DNA of 64,000 nucleotides from Citrobacter youngae ATCC 29220. Lineage in GTDB: Bacteria; Pseudomonadota; Gammaproteobacteria; Enterobacterales; Enterobacteriaceae. The stretch lies in assembly GCF_000155975.1 (NCBI RefSeq), contig NZ_GG730300.1:350159-414158 (forward strand), in the 5' to 3' direction. The translations under genes were made by a program, and so were the position numbers. A model generated the notes under the pieces. The model saw only the letters and a program-made list of their open reading frames with translations, did no database searches and was not told the DNA's origin. Below, piece by piece: positions 28,198-39,462 of the stretch (position 1 is its first letter; every line of letters begins with the position of its first letter).

Positions 28198-29484
28198 ATG
28201 GATGCATTTATTCTCGTCTTTACGCTTGGCATTATGCTGGCGATTGGGGTACCGGTAGCCTACGCGGTTGGCATTAGCGCCATCATTGGGGCCTGGTATA
28301 TCGATATTCCGCTGGAAGCGGTGATGATCCAACTGACCAGCGGGGTGAACAAGTTTTCGCTGTTGGCGATCCCGTTCTTTATTCTGGCCGGGGCGATCAT
28401 GGCTGAAGGGGGGATCGCGCGCCGACTGGTGAACTTTGCCTATATTTTTGTTGGCTTTATTCGCGGCGGCCTGTCGCTGGTTAACATTGTGGCATCGACC
28501 TTTTTTGGTGCGATTTCGGGATCGTCGGTGGCGGACACCGCCTCTATCGGTTCAGTGATGATCCCGGAGATGGATAAAAAAGGCTACCCGCGCGACTTTG
28601 CCGCGGCGGTAACCGCCAGCGGCTCGGTGCAGGCGATCCTCACGCCGCCCAGCCATAACTCGGTCATTTATTCACTGGCAACGGGCGGTACGGTGTCGAT
28701 TGCCGCGCTGTTCATCGCCGGGATCCTGCCGGGCCTGTTGCTGAGCTTTAGCCTGATGGTGATGTGCGTGGCGTTTGCCCATAAACGCGGTTATCCAAAA
28801 GGGGAGCGCGTACCGTTTCGCCAGGCGCTGAAGATTTTCGTCGATACGCTGTGGGGCTTGATGACGGTGGTGATCATCATGGGCGGGATCCTGTCGGGCA
28901 TCTTTACCGCCACGGAGTCGGCGGCGATTGCCTGTCTGTGGGCCTTCTTTGTCACTATGTTTATCTATCGTGACTATAAATGGTCTGAGCTGCCGAAGCT
29001 GATGTTCCGCACGGTGAAAACGGTCACTATCGTTATGATCCTGATAGGCTTTGCCGCCGCGTTCGGTGCCGTCATGACCTATATGCAGTTGCCGATGCGT
29101 ATCACCGAGGCCTTCACCAGCATCTCGGACAACAAATACGTCATTCTGATGTGTATTAACATCATGCTGCTGCTGATCGGTACGCTGATGGATATGGCGC
29201 CGCTGATCCTGATTTTGACGCCGGTGCTGCTACCGGTGACTAACGCGCTCGGCATTGATCCGGTCCATTTCGGCATGATCATGCTGGTGAACTTAGGGAT
29301 CGGTCTGATTACGCCGCCGGTAGGATCGGTGCTGTTTGTGGCCAGTGCGGTGAGTAAGCAGAAAATCGAGCAGGTGGTGAAGGCGATGCTGCCGTTCTAT
29401 GCCGTGCTGTTCCTGGTGCTGATGCTGGTGACGTACATTCCGGCGATTTCGCTGTTCCTGCCGAAACTGTTTGGCGTGATGTAA
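28198..29484 (+). CDS. TRAP transporter large permease (DctM family)
   Basis: Main membrane channel, 428 residues and about 12 helices, driven by a sodium or proton gradient. Recognisable are the GSSVADTASIGSVMIPEM and LTPPSHNSVIYSLATGG regions typical of DctM, and a second half repeating this plan (LGIGLITPPVGSVLF). AAAGGAAAG precedes the ATG at 28198; the longer open frame overlaps the DctQ gene and is not used. Confidence 0.92.
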   Translation: MDAFILVFTLGIMLAIGVPVAYAVGISAIIGAWYIDIPLEAVMIQLTSGVNKFSLLAIPFFILAGAIMAEGGIARRLVNFAYIFVGFIRGGLSLVNIVASTFFGAISGSSVADTASIGSVMIPEMDKKGYPRDFAAAVTASGSVQAILTPPSHNSVIYSLATGGTVSIAALFIAGILPGLLLSFSLMVMCVAFAHKRGYPKGERVPFRQALKIFVDTLWGLMTVVIIMGGILSGIFTATESAAIACLWAFFVTMFIYRDYKWSELPKLMFRTVKTVTIVMILIGFAAAFGAVMTYMQLPMRITEAFTSISDNKYVILMCINIMLLLIGTLMDMAPLILILTPVLLPVTNALGIDPVHFGMIMLVNLGIGLITPPVGSVLFVASAVSKQKIEQVVKAMLPFYAVLFLVLMLVTYIPAISLFLPKLFGVM

Positions 29485-29487
29485 TAA

Positions 29488-29564
29488 ATGCCCGGTGGCG
29501 CTCGCGCTTACCGGGCCTGTAACTACGCCTGCGTAGGCCGGATGAGGCGAAGCCGCCATCCGGC
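29488..29564. repeat. REP pair between the TRAP operon and ridA
   Basis: GCCCGGTGGCG...CCGGGCC (about 29489-29517) and GTAGGCCGGATGAGGCG...GCCATCCGGCG (about 29533-29564), between convergent genes. Confidence 0.9.
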
Positions 29565-29574
29565 GCAAGGCGGT

Positions 29575-29961
29575 TTAGCGACGAACGGCGATCGCTTCAA
29601 TCTCAATTTTCACATCTTTCGGCAGACGGGCAACTTCCACGCAAGAACGCGCCGGGAAAGTGGCGTTGTGCTCGGTGAAGAACGCTTCGTAGGTGGCGTT
29701 TACGGTTGCGAAATCGTTCAGGTCTTTCACGAAGACGGTGGTTTTTACGATATCGCCCACTTTCAGGCCTGCTGCTTCAACGATAGCTTTTACGTTTTCC
29801 AGCGACTGACGCGCCTGAGCGGACACGTCTTCCGATACGGCGCCGGTTTTCGGATCGACCGGGATCTGACCGGAAGTAATTACCATGCTACCCAGGTCAA
29901 CGCCCTGAACGTATGGGCCGATGGCTGCTGGTGCATTTTCCGTCGCGATAGTCTTGCTCAT
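29575..29961 (-). CDS. ridA: 2-iminobutanoate/2-iminopropanoate deaminase RidA
   Basis: Small trimeric enzyme, 128 residues, which hydrolyses reactive enamines and imines released by PLP enzymes such as threonine dehydratase. The catalytic Arg near residue 105 is in PARSCVEVARLP; the C-terminal EIEAIA is typical. GGAGAAAT precedes the ATG. It follows pyrI in the same direction, as in E. coli. Confidence 0.97.
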   Translation of the reverse strand: MSKTIATENAPAAIGPYVQGVDLGSMVITSGQIPVDPKTGAVSEDVSAQARQSLENVKAIVEAAGLKVGDIVKTTVFVKDLNDFATVNATYEAFFTEHNATFPARSCVEVARLPKDVKIEIEAIAVRR

Positions 29962-30037
29962 GATTTCTCCTGAATTACAGCGGTAAGTAAAATTCCTTAG
30001 GCATTATAGGGAGCCGGGAATTCATAACCAACCACAA

Positions 30038-30499
30038 TTAGTTGGCCAGCACCACATAATGCGAAAACTCTTTTTCACAGTATTTGCATTTGAGTGCGAT
30101 GTCATCAGCACGCTTTTTCACTGCAAAACTGGATGAAACCGGCTCAGCATGACTGATGCAGTTGCTGTTCGGGCACACCAGCACGTTGTCGATACGCTCT
30201 GGCAGGCTCGGACGTGATTTGCCCACCACGTCATAATCGTCAATGCGGTTCACCGTGGCCTGCGGGGCATACAGAGAGAGCTGGTTAACCTGCTCGTTGG
30301 TCAGGAAGGTATTTTCAATTTTGATCAGATCCTTACGGCCCATCTCACCGGACGGCAGGTTCAGACCGATGGTGATTCGCTGGTCGGTTTCTGTCAGCTT
30401 GAACAGCGTCAGCAATTTAAAACCGACCTGTGCGGGGATATGGTCAATCACGGTGCCACGTTTGATGGCTTCAACCTGCAGTTTGTTATCGTGTGTCAT
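30038..30499 (-). CDS. pyrI: Aspartate carbamoyltransferase regulatory subunit
   Basis: Regulatory chain, 153 residues, that binds CTP/UTP and ATP and pairs with PyrB. The zinc site formed by CPNSNC and CKYC near the C-terminus is complete. It starts 13 bases after pyrB with a GGGAGAAAAAGAG ribosome site. Confidence 0.97.
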   Translation of the reverse strand: MTHDNKLQVEAIKRGTVIDHIPAQVGFKLLTLFKLTETDQRITIGLNLPSGEMGRKDLIKIENTFLTNEQVNQLSLYAPQATVNRIDDYDVVGKSRPSLPERIDNVLVCPNSNCISHAEPVSSSFAVKKRADDIALKCKYCEKEFSHYVVLAN

Positions 30500-30512
30500 C
30501 TCTTTTTCTCCC

Positions 30513-31448
30513 TTACAGTGCCAGTTCGCTATTCAGTACCAGTGCCAGTAACGCCTGGCGGGCGAAGATGCCGTTGCCAGCCTGCTGGAAATACCAGGCG
30601 TGCGGCGTCTTATCGACGTCGGTGGTGATCTCATCAATACGCGGCAGCGGATGTAGCACCTTCATATTGGCTCTGGCTCCGGTCAGATCGCTGGCGCGCA
30701 GGACAAACTGTGCTTTCACGTTGGCGTATTCGGACGGGTCCAGACGCTCTTTTTGTACGCGGGTCATGTAGAGGATATCGACCTCCGCCATCACCTCTTC
30801 GATAGTGCCGTGCAGGCTCCAGGCGATGCCCTTTTCAGTCAGCATATCCAGAATGTATTGCGGCATGGCCAGCGCGTCCGGGGCGATGAAGTAAAAGCGG
30901 TTGCCTTCGAACTTCGCCAGCGCCTGGGTCAGCGAGTGGACGGTGCGGCCATATTTCAGGTCTCCCACCATGGCGATTTGCAGATTGTCCAGGCGGCCCT
31001 GTGTCTCCTGAATGGTAAACAGATCCAGCAGCGTTTGGGTTGGATGCTGGTTAGAGCCGTCGCCCGCGTTCAGTACCGGAACGTTGCCAGAGAATTCTGT
31101 TGCCAGGCGCGCGGCGCCTTCCTGCGGATGACGCATGACGATGGCGTCGACATAGGTGCTGATCACGGAAATGGTGTCGGCCAGCGTTTCGCCTTTTTTG
31201 CCCAGCGACGTGTTGCTGCTGTCGGAGAAACCCACCACGCTGGCGCCCAGACGGTGCATGGAGGTTTCAAAGGATAAACGGGTGCGGGTTGACGCTTCAA
31301 AGAAGCAGCTGGCGATGACCTTATGCTTTAACAGCTCCGGCTGTGGGTTAGCTTTTAATTTCGCCGCCGTCGCGAGGACCAGATTGAGGTCATCGCGGCT
31401 GAGGTCGTTTATGGAAATGATGTGTTTTTGATAGAGCGGGTTAGCCAT
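30513..31448 (-). CDS. pyrB: Aspartate carbamoyltransferase catalytic subunit
   Basis: First committed step of pyrimidine synthesis: carbamoyl phosphate plus aspartate to carbamoyl aspartate. It has 311 residues. STRTRLSFE binds carbamoyl phosphate, and HPTQ and HPLPR motifs follow. The start at 31448 (MANPLYQKH) has AGGAGAT upstream. It is controlled by the pyrL attenuator just before it. Confidence 0.97.
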   Translation of the reverse strand: MANPLYQKHIISINDLSRDDLNLVLATAAKLKANPQPELLKHKVIASCFFEASTRTRLSFETSMHRLGASVVGFSDSSNTSLGKKGETLADTISVISTYVDAIVMRHPQEGAARLATEFSGNVPVLNAGDGSNQHPTQTLLDLFTIQETQGRLDNLQIAMVGDLKYGRTVHSLTQALAKFEGNRFYFIAPDALAMPQYILDMLTEKGIAWSLHGTIEEVMAEVDILYMTRVQKERLDPSEYANVKAQFVLRASDLTGARANMKVLHPLPRIDEITTDVDKTPHAWYFQQAGNGIFARQALLALVLNSELAL

Positions 31449-31470
31449 GTTTATCTCCTGACGCCTGGGC

Positions 31471-31497
31471 AAAAAAAAAGCCCCTCAATTGAGGGGC
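31471..31497 (-). terminator. pyrBI attenuator
   Basis: On the minus strand, GCCCCTCAATTGAGGGGC is a perfect hairpin followed by nine T. It lies between the pyrL coding part and pyrB. In E. coli, low UTP slows polymerase in the U-rich leader so that translating ribosomes prevent this hairpin. Confidence 0.92.
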
Positions 31498-31586
31498 TCG
31501 GAATGGGTGATCAACGGAAAGAAAAACGGCAGGCCAGCGTCCTTTTTCAGACGCGGTAAGACAAAATGTCGTACACACTGAACCAT
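31485..31586 (-). CDS. pyrL: pyrBI operon leader peptide
   Basis: Leader of 33 residues, MVQCVRHFVLPRLKKDAGLP..., ending ITHSEPLN at a TGA that lies inside the attenuator hairpin loop. The E. coli leader, as I recall it, is 44 residues and reads on through the hairpin; here CAATTGAGG in place of CAATCGAGG creates the early stop. GGGAGG lies before the ATG. Confidence 0.85.
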   Translation of the reverse strand: MVQCVRHFVLPRLKKDAGLPFFFPLITHSEPLN

Positions 31587-31684
31587 ACATCCTCCCGGCA
31601 AATTGTCCGCGATTATACTCAGCTACGTTATGGGATCAAGCGAAAAATGCACAATTTATTCATCGCAAACGGTTCTTCTGAATT

Positions 31685-32164
31685 TTAATTCATTTTAAAT
31701 AGATAATTAATTTGCTTGTGCACCAGGCCCGTTCGCTGGACAACCCGGGGGGCGACCCAGACGATACTGCTACCGGCAATGACGCCCAGAACCTCCGGCA
31801 AGGCGTGATAATCGAGGATTCTGGCAACCGCGCGACCATATCCTGCCGCGGTGTGAATGAGGATAAACTCGCTATTGTGTTCGATGCTGACCACCATTTC
31901 AGCGATCGATCGCGCCGCATCAGGCGCGGGTCGTGACTGTGGATTTACAGAATAAATTTTTTGCCCTTTTGTATTTCTTATTTTTATGGCCCCGAGCAGT
32001 TTCAGCAGACGAGACACCGTTGACTGACTAATACTGGTAAAGCCATGGCTTTGCAGGTCGCGGCGCAGTGCTTCCTGGGACAGATAGCTTTTTTCAGTAA
32101 TCAGGCGCTGACACATCGCCAGCTGTTTTTGCTCTTTGGCAGAGTAGTCATCGAATTCCTTCAT
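31685..32164 (-). CDS. ArgR-family arginine repressor paralogue
   Basis: Protein of 159 residues of the ArgR family. The N-terminal winged helix includes SISQSTVSRLLKLLGAIKIRN; the C-terminal oligomerisation/arginine domain ends GTL-like region VLGVIAGSSIVWVAP. It is not the housekeeping argR, which lies by mdh in enterobacteria. Its place directly after the arginine deiminase operon suggests that it controls that operon. It is separated from the upstream carrier gene by a good terminator, so it has its own promoter. Confidence 0.9.
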   Translation of the reverse strand: MKEFDDYSAKEQKQLAMCQRLITEKSYLSQEALRRDLQSHGFTSISQSTVSRLLKLLGAIKIRNTKGQKIYSVNPQSRPAPDAARSIAEMVVSIEHNSEFILIHTAAGYGRAVARILDYHALPEVLGVIAGSSIVWVAPRVVQRTGLVHKQINYLFKMN

Positions 32165-32274
32165 AAATACACCTTATATTTATTATCTCTATCAATGCGA
32201 TGGCGAAATTCACCACATTTGCTGGATCAATAACGGCTCAAATGGGCGGTTGTGCAGAAAAACGAGAGAACGAT

Positions 32275-32301
32275 CAAAAAAGCCGTCGGTATCCGACGGC
32301 T
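32275..32301 (-). terminator. Terminator of the arginine deiminase operon
   Basis: On the minus strand, AGCCGTCGGATACCGACGGCT is a perfect 9-bp stem followed by TTTTTT, 8 bases after the stop of the YfcC-family gene. It separates the operon from the ArgR paralogue. Confidence 0.9.
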
Positions 32302-32308
32302 AAAAGGG

Positions 32309-33712
32309 CTACAGCATCGCGCCGATGCTCAGGACGACCATATTGAGTAGCGTTAAAATAAGCAGTAACGGAGCAACCCATTTCAGATAACGCACATAGG
32401 GAACGCGCGCGATGGCCAGCCCACCCATCACAACCGCAGAGGTGGGCGTAATCAGATTCACAATACCGGACGCGGATTGATACGCGGTGACCACCAGATC
32501 CCTCTGTACATGCGCGAAGTCGGCCAGGGGAGCCATAATCGGCATAGTCAGGACCGCCAGCCCGGAAGACGAAGGCACCAGGAAGGAGAGCAAAACTTCC
32601 AGCCAATAGGTCACATTGATGAAAATGGTGGTGGAAAGGCCGGAGACTAAGTTTTCGGCGCTGTGCAGAATGGTGTGGGTGATCATGCCGTTATCCATCA
32701 CCACCACGATGCCGCGCGCAATACCGATAATTAGCGCCACGCCGAGCAGATCCCGCGCACCGTCGATGAACGTGCTGGTAAATGCCTCTTCGCTCATGCG
32801 GGCGATGACGCCGACGATAATTGCAGCGGCCAGAAAGACCCCGGATATTTCCGCCATCCACCACCCGAGAACCGCGACCCCATAGATCATGACCGCAAAG
32901 GCGGCAGCGAAAATCAGCAGGATCCATTTCCGCGTTGCCGTGAATTCCAGATTAGTATTGGCACGATTACCGAGAAAATGGGCGCGGTTTTCCTCCATTT
33001 TATCCGCCACGATGGATAGCTCCGGATGGCTGCGAACTTTCCGGGCATAGCGCATGACCCACACCACGCAGATAATATAGCCTGCGACCAACAGCAGAAT
33101 GCGCATCAGCATTCCCTGGGTGAAGGGGATCCCGGCCGCGTTGGCTGCGATAACCGTTGCGAAAGGGTTTATTGTCGAACCGAGGGTGCCAATCCCAGCG
33201 CCGAGCAGAACGGTCGCGGCGGCGACCAGGGGATCGAAGCGGGCAGCCATCATGACCGGCACCAACAGCGTGTAAAAAGGAAGCGACTCTTCCGCCATCC
33301 CGTAAATCGTGCCTCCGGCTGCAAAAAGCCCCATCAGGATGGGGATCATCCACTCTTCTTTGCCGTTAAGCCTGACCGTCACGCGCTCGATGCCGGCGTC
33401 GATGGCGCCCGTTTTGTTTACCACGCCGAGAAACCCGCCGATGATCAGGACAAACAGCGCGACATCAATGGCGCCAGCGGTGTAGGTTTCGTGGTTATAT
33501 AGCCCGTCAATCGGCGCGAGGAGTACAGCGGTAATACCTTGTGGATGCGCCTCTGTGGGCGCATAAGTACCAGCAACCGGCACTTCTTTACCCAGGGTGG
33601 CATTCATCGCCATCTGGTATTTCCCTGCCGGGACTATCCAGGTCATGACGGCGACAAGTGCAATGAGAATAAACAAGATGGTGTACGCACTGGGAAATTT
33701 GAATTTGCCCAT
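32309..33712 (-). CDS. YfcC-family basic amino acid carrier (arginine/ornithine antiporter candidate)
   Basis: Inner-membrane carrier, 467 residues and about 11-12 helices. The start (MGKFKFPSAYTILFILI) and WIVPAGKYQM are typical of the YfcC/ArcD-like DUF401 group. As last gene of the arginine deiminase operon it most likely exchanges arginine for ornithine. It is not the classical ArcD (APC) type. The ATG at 33712 fits the family; the frame is open further up. Confidence 0.85.
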   Translation of the reverse strand: MGKFKFPSAYTILFILIALVAVMTWIVPAGKYQMAMNATLGKEVPVAGTYAPTEAHPQGITAVLLAPIDGLYNHETYTAGAIDVALFVLIIGGFLGVVNKTGAIDAGIERVTVRLNGKEEWMIPILMGLFAAGGTIYGMAEESLPFYTLLVPVMMAARFDPLVAAATVLLGAGIGTLGSTINPFATVIAANAAGIPFTQGMLMRILLLVAGYIICVVWVMRYARKVRSHPELSIVADKMEENRAHFLGNRANTNLEFTATRKWILLIFAAAFAVMIYGVAVLGWWMAEISGVFLAAAIIVGVIARMSEEAFTSTFIDGARDLLGVALIIGIARGIVVVMDNGMITHTILHSAENLVSGLSTTIFINVTYWLEVLLSFLVPSSSGLAVLTMPIMAPLADFAHVQRDLVVTAYQSASGIVNLITPTSAVVMGGLAIARVPYVRYLKWVAPLLLILTLLNMVVLSIGAML

Positions 33713-33767
33713 GATGTTCTCCGGATAACTCGGGCATATGCCGTCAGGCGACATATGCCCGCAAGGG

Positions 33768-34772
33768 TTAGTCGCCGAGTGTCGCTACCATTACCGCTTT
33801 AATGGTATGCATCCGGTTTTCTGCTTCGTCGAAGACGATGGAGTGTGCCGACTCGAATACCTCTTCCGTGACCTCAAGCCCTTTCAGGCCGTAAGCCGCT
33901 TCGATTTCACGCCCAACTTTGGTGTGCTCGTTATGGAAGGCGGGCAGACAGTGCATAAATTTCACGTTGGGGTTGCCGGTTGCGTCGATGACCCGCTGGT
34001 TGATCTGATAAGGCGTCATCAGGCTTACGCGCTCTGCCCAAGCTTCTTTGGGTTCGCCCATCGAGACCCAGACATCGGTATAGAGGAAATCCACGTCGTA
34101 AACGCCTTCCTCAACATCCTCTGTGAGCGTAATGCGCGCGCCTGTCACGCCGGCGATTTCACGGCATTCGGCAACCAGCGTTTCATCCGGCCAGAAGGAT
34201 TTAGGGGCGACGAGGCGGATATCCATCCCCATTTTCGCCGCGCCAACCATCAGCGAATTACCCATGTTATTGCGGGCGTCGCCGAGATAAGCGAAGCTCA
34301 ATTCAGGTAAGGTTTTGCCCGGCGCGTGTTCCAGCATGGTCATCAGATCCGCAAGGATCTGCGTAGGGTGAAATTCGTTGGTCAGCCCGTTCCATACCGG
34401 AACACCGGCGAACTGCCCCAGTTCTTCCACGATCTCCTGGCCGTATCCGCGATATTCGATGCCGTCGTACATGCGGCCTAACACGCGGGCGGTATCTTTC
34501 ATCGATTCTTTGTGACCAATCTGTGAGCCGCTTGGGCCGAGGTAGGTCACCTGCGCCCCCTGATCGAAAGCGCCGACTTCAAAGGCGCAGCGGGTGCGGG
34601 TTGAGGTTTTTTCAAAGATTAGCGCAATGTTTTTACCGACCAGCGTCTGTCTTTCACGTCCGGCCTTTTTCGCCGTTTTTAATTCAATAGCCAGATCGAT
34701 CAGGTACTGGATCTCTGCCGGGGTGTAGTCGAGCAGTTTAAGAAAATTGCGATTTTTCAAATTAACAGTCAT
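33768..34772 (-). CDS. arcB: Ornithine carbamoyltransferase, catabolic
   Basis: Enzyme of 334 residues that in this operon should split citrulline to ornithine and carbamoyl phosphate. Motifs STRTRC (carbamoyl phosphate), EFHPTQ and HCLPAFH (ornithine side) are intact. It is clearly homologous to the anabolic ArgI encoded at 38295-39299. It lies between arcC and the carrier gene. Its context, not its sequence, gives the catabolic assignment; database names argF or arcB may both be used. Confidence 0.93.
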   Translation of the reverse strand: MTVNLKNRNFLKLLDYTPAEIQYLIDLAIELKTAKKAGRERQTLVGKNIALIFEKTSTRTRCAFEVGAFDQGAQVTYLGPSGSQIGHKESMKDTARVLGRMYDGIEYRGYGQEIVEELGQFAGVPVWNGLTNEFHPTQILADLMTMLEHAPGKTLPELSFAYLGDARNNMGNSLMVGAAKMGMDIRLVAPKSFWPDETLVAECREIAGVTGARITLTEDVEEGVYDVDFLYTDVWVSMGEPKEAWAERVSLMTPYQINQRVIDATGNPNVKFMHCLPAFHNEHTKVGREIEAAYGLKGLEVTEEVFESAHSIVFDEAENRMHTIKAVMVATLGD

Positions 34773-34786
34773 GAGAATGTCCTTAT

Positions 34787-34819
34787 GTAGGCCGGATAAG
34801 GCGCAGCCGCTATCCGGCA
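34787..34819. repeat. REP element between arcC and the ornithine carbamoyltransferase gene
   Basis: One REP unit, GTAGGCCGGATAAGGCG...GCTATCCGGCA, in the 55-base gap inside the arc operon, 15 bases before the ATG of the next gene. Confidence 0.85.
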
Positions 34820-34827
34820 AAAAAGCC

Positions 34828-35760
34828 CTAAGCGTTAGCGTCGGCGGTTTCAGGCCGAATCAATGTGCCTTTCTCTCCCGAGAGAATGGCCGGACCGTCG
34901 GCTAACGAGCCGATGCCTGCTATCCCGTGGCATTGAGAGACAAAATTCGCGCAGGCGGTGACTTTCGGCCCCATGGAGCCGGCGTCGAACTGCATGTCGC
35001 CGAGTCGTTCGGGGGTGACCTGAGACAGAGGGCGCTGGGTGGGTTTGCCCCAGTCGAGGTACACCGCGTCGGCGTCGGTCAGGATGAGCAACGCATCAGC
35101 ATGGAGCTGGCTGGCGAGCAGGGCGGCGGAGAGATCTTTGTCGATGACGGCTTCAATACCGTGGTAGCCATCGGCTTTTTCTACTACCGGCACACCGCCG
35201 CCGCCGTTGCAGATGACCAGATGATCGCGGGCGATCAACGCCTGGATCGCGTCACTTTCAACGATGCGTTTGGGCTGAGGAGAGGGCACAACGCGGCGGA
35301 ACGCCTGGCCATCGGCTTTGAAAATCCAGCCTTTTTCCGCCTGTAATGCGCTGGCCTGGGTTTCGTCATAAATTGGCCCGATATATTTGGTGGGATTGCT
35401 GAAGGCCGGATCGTGGGCATCGACTTCAACCTGCGTCAGCAGGACGCTAATTTCTCGCTGTGGAAGCTGGTTTTTCAGCGCCTGTTGCAGCATATAGCCA
35501 ATCATTCCCTGACTTTCCGCGCCGAGAATGTCGAGCGGGTAAGGGGTGACGTTGGCGTAAGCGCTGTTTTGTAGCGCCAGCAGTCCAACCTGTGGGCCAT
35601 TGCCGTGGACCAGGATCACGCGCCACTGTTGCGTAAGCCGGGCGATGGTTTTTGCCGCCAGCTCAATATTCTTACGTTGGATGTCAGCTTCCAGCGGCTC
35701 GCCGCGTTTGAGCAGCGCGTTGCCGCCCAGCGCCACCACCAGGGTTGGTTTATTTTCCAT
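34828..35760 (-). CDS. arcC: Carbamate kinase
   Basis: Makes ATP from carbamoyl phosphate and ADP, the energy-yielding step of the arginine deiminase pathway. It has 310 residues. [13 protein letters not shown] at the N-terminus and the CNGGGGVPV loop are typical of the amino-acid kinase fold. AAGGAGAC precedes the ATG, which is 9 bases after arcA. Confidence 0.95.
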   Translation of the reverse strand: MENKPTLVVALGGNALLKRGEPLEADIQRKNIELAAKTIARLTQQWRVILVHGNGPQVGLLALQNSAYANVTPYPLDILGAESQGMIGYMLQQALKNQLPQREISVLLTQVEVDAHDPAFSNPTKYIGPIYDETQASALQAEKGWIFKADGQAFRRVVPSPQPKRIVESDAIQALIARDHLVICNGGGGVPVVEKADGYHGIEAVIDKDLSAALLASQLHADALLILTDADAVYLDWGKPTQRPLSQVTPERLGDMQFDAGSMGPKVTACANFVSQCHGIAGIGSLADGPAILSGEKGTLIRPETADANA

Positions 35761-35769
35761 GACGTCTCC

Positions 35770-36993
35770 TTAAATACCGTCGCGTTCCAGTGGGCAGCTC
35801 ATGCAGCGCGCACCGCCGCGTCCGCGGCCAAGTTCGTCGCCAGGAATGGGTAAAACGGTGATGCCGGCTTTGTCGTACTTCTCGTTGGTCCAGATATTGC
35901 GCTCGTAACCCACGACAACGCCGGGACGCAGGGTGAGAACGTTGTTGGCGTCATTCCACTGTTCACGTTCGGCTTCGAAGGCGTCGCCTCCGGTGGTAAT
36001 CAGGCGAATCTGATCAAGCCCCAGCGCTTTTTCCAGGGCATGAACCAGCGTACTTTCCTGAGTTCGTTTCAGACCGCCGCGCCCGTCTGGCGTCAGAGTC
36101 CAGCACTGCACGTCCGGGCGCACCACTTCCGGGTAAACAGAGAAGGTATCGATATCGATGTGGGTCATCACGGTGTCAAGATGCATACAGGAGCGATGTT
36201 TAGGCAGTTCGACCGCGATGACGCGCTCTGCCTGGCGATGGTTGAAGAGCGACTGGGCAAGGAATTCGATTCCCTGTGGCGTGGTGCGCTCAGACATACC
36301 AATCAGCACCGCGCCGCGTCCAATAACCAGCACATCCCCACCTTCTAATGTGGCATGGTCATAATTAATATTTTCATCACCGAAGTATTTAATAAATTCA
36401 CCATCGGCGAATTGCGGGTGCCAACGGTAAATCGCCCGAAGATTATTAGTTTCTCGTTGCCGGGCGGTTTTAGCCATCGGATTAATCGACACGCCGTTAT
36501 ATATCCAGCATGAGGTGTCGCGCGTAAATAAGTGGTTCGGCAATGGCTTCATAATAAAATCATTAATATCGTGAGTATCCACCACCATATTTTTGATTGA
36601 CGCCGGGATTTCGCCATAGGTCAGCCCACCGCTTAAATGCCGGGCCAGTTCCCGGTGCTGCATGTCCGCAAGCCAGGCGCGGACATCGGCGGCGAAAGTG
36701 GGTCCAAGGCGATAATCGGAAATTTGCGTATCCAGCAGCCAGCGTTTAGCGTCGGGAATATCCAGGGTTTGTGTCAATAAATCAGTGAGTAACAGAACCT
36801 CAATTCCCTCCTGGCGCAGCGTGTTGGCGAAAATGTCGTGCTCTTCACCTGCACGTTCTACCGAAAGCACATCATCAAAAAGCAGCTCCTGACAGTTTGA
36901 TGGCGTCAGCCTTTTTAAGCTGAGGTTAGGACGATGTAGCATCACGCTACGTAATTGACCGATTTCAGAACCGACATAATGCTTTTCCATCAT
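35770..36993 (-). CDS. arcA: Arginine deiminase
   Basis: Converts arginine to citrulline and ammonia. It has 407 residues; the gene begins with two ATGs, so 406 is equally possible. The catalytic Cys is near the C-terminus in [12 protein letters not shown]; other guanidino-group residues are in [17 protein letters not shown] and the GGDV loop. First gene of the arc operon, it gives ATP and acid resistance through ammonia. Not to be confused with the ArcA response regulator. Confidence 0.95.
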   Translation of the reverse strand: MMEKHYVGSEIGQLRSVMLHRPNLSLKRLTPSNCQELLFDDVLSVERAGEEHDIFANTLRQEGIEVLLLTDLLTQTLDIPDAKRWLLDTQISDYRLGPTFAADVRAWLADMQHRELARHLSGGLTYGEIPASIKNMVVDTHDINDFIMKPLPNHLFTRDTSCWIYNGVSINPMAKTARQRETNNLRAIYRWHPQFADGEFIKYFGDENINYDHATLEGGDVLVIGRGAVLIGMSERTTPQGIEFLAQSLFNHRQAERVIAVELPKHRSCMHLDTVMTHIDIDTFSVYPEVVRPDVQCWTLTPDGRGGLKRTQESTLVHALEKALGLDQIRLITTGGDAFEAEREQWNDANNVLTLRPGVVVGYERNIWTNEKYDKAGITVLPIPGDELGRGRGGARCMSCPLERDGI

Positions 36994-38114
<1,121 letters not shown>

Positions 38115-38121
38115 GCATGTT

Positions 38122-38261
38122 TGCCGGGGACGGCTTCGCTTTGCCCGGCCTACGGGAGCAACAATCGTGCTCCGGTAGGACCGTAGGCCTGATAAGCGTA
38201 GCGCCATCAGGCACAACGGTGCAGATTGCCGGATGGCGGCTTATAGCCTTATCCGGCCTAC
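38122..38261. repeat. REP/BIME cluster between tabA and argI
   Basis: Three REP-like hairpins (about 38122-38153, 38182-38213 and 38227-38261) interrupted by two copies of CAATCGTGCTCCGG, between convergent genes. Confidence 0.88.
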
Positions 38262-38294
38262 AATCGTGCTCCGGCATGCTTTTCATCTATGCAC

Positions 38295-39299
38295 TCACTT
38301 CGCTAATGTCGCCACCATCACCGCTTTAATGGTGTGCATCCGGTTTTCCGCCTGATCAAATACGATGCTGGCGGGTGACTCAAAGACGTCGTCGGTCACT
38401 TCCATACCGCCGTGCAAACCGTACTGTTGCGCCATTTGTTTGCCAAGGGTGGTTTGATCGTCATGGAAGGCGGGCAGGCAGTGCAGAAATTTCACCTGCG
38501 GATTGCCGGTGAGCGCCATCATTGCGCTATTGACCTGATATTTCCGCAGCAGCGCAATACGTTCCGCCCACTTCTCTTTCGCTTCACCCATTGACACCCA
38601 CACGTCGGTATAGATGAAGTCCGCGCCTTTTACGCCCGTGGCGATATCTTCAGTCAGCGTAATATTGCCACCGTTTTTCTGTGCCAGCGCTTTGCATTCT
38701 GCCACCAGATGCTCTTCCGGCCAGCAGGCCCGCGGGGCAACCAGACGCAGATCTAACCCGGTTAACGCGGCGGCTTCCAGCATGGAATTACCCATATTGT
38801 TACGGGCATCGCCGGTGTAGACCAGCGTCATCTCATTGAATGCTTTGCCCGGCAGGTGTTCCTGCATAGTCAACAGATCCGCCAGTAGCTGGGTAGGATG
38901 AAACTCGTTAGTTAATCCGTTCCACACCGGTACACCGGCATATTCCGCCAGTGTCTCGACCACCTCCTGACCGTGGCCCCGATACTGAATGCCGTCGTAC
39001 ATACGGCCAAGCACGCGGGCGGTGTCCTTAATTGACTCTTTATGACCAATCTGACTGCCGTTTGGCCCGAGATACGTCACCCGAGCGCCCTGATCGTATG
39101 CGGCAACTTCGAAAGAGCAACGGGTACGGGTCGAGTCTTTTTCGAAGATGAGCGCGATGTTTTTGCCAGTGAGCCTGGCGACCTCCGTGCCGTTTTTCTT
39201 ATCTGCCTTGAGCTGCGCGGCGAGCTGGAGCAGTGACGTGAGTTCAGCAGAGGTGAAATCAAGCAGTTTCAAAAAGTGCTTCTGATAAAACGCAGACAT
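38295..39299 (-). CDS. argI: Ornithine carbamoyltransferase, anabolic
   Basis: Makes citrulline in arginine synthesis; 334 residues. STRTRC, EFHPTQ and HCLPAFHD motifs are intact. Two ARG boxes directly upstream show repression by ArgR, as in E. coli. It is the second ornithine carbamoyltransferase in the window and has the same length as the arc operon copy. Confidence 0.96.
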   Translation of the reverse strand: MSAFYQKHFLKLLDFTSAELTSLLQLAAQLKADKKNGTEVARLTGKNIALIFEKDSTRTRCSFEVAAYDQGARVTYLGPNGSQIGHKESIKDTARVLGRMYDGIQYRGHGQEVVETLAEYAGVPVWNGLTNEFHPTQLLADLLTMQEHLPGKAFNEMTLVYTGDARNNMGNSMLEAAALTGLDLRLVAPRACWPEEHLVAECKALAQKNGGNITLTEDIATGVKGADFIYTDVWVSMGEAKEKWAERIALLRKYQVNSAMMALTGNPQVKFLHCLPAFHDDQTTLGKQMAQQYGLHGGMEVTDDVFESPASIVFDQAENRMHTIKAVMVATLAK

Positions 39300-39328
39300 G
39301 GTTCCCTCACAGGGCTTAAGCTATTTAT

Positions 39329-39363
39329 TGAATTAAAATTCAATTTATATGGATGTTTATTCA
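39329..39363 (-). promoter_or_regulatory. Tandem ARG boxes of argI
   Basis: TGAATTAAAATTCA (39329-39342) and TGGATGTTTATTCA (39350-39363) are spaced 21 bases centre to centre, the standard arrangement for hexameric ArgR. Confidence 0.85.
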
Positions 39364-39462
39364 TTTGCAACCTTGTTTAACAAATCTTTCCTGGAAAGGT
39401 GGAGGCAATGTCAGCGGTATGTGACAATAAGAGTATCGGCAGGACATTATGAGGAACGAGCC

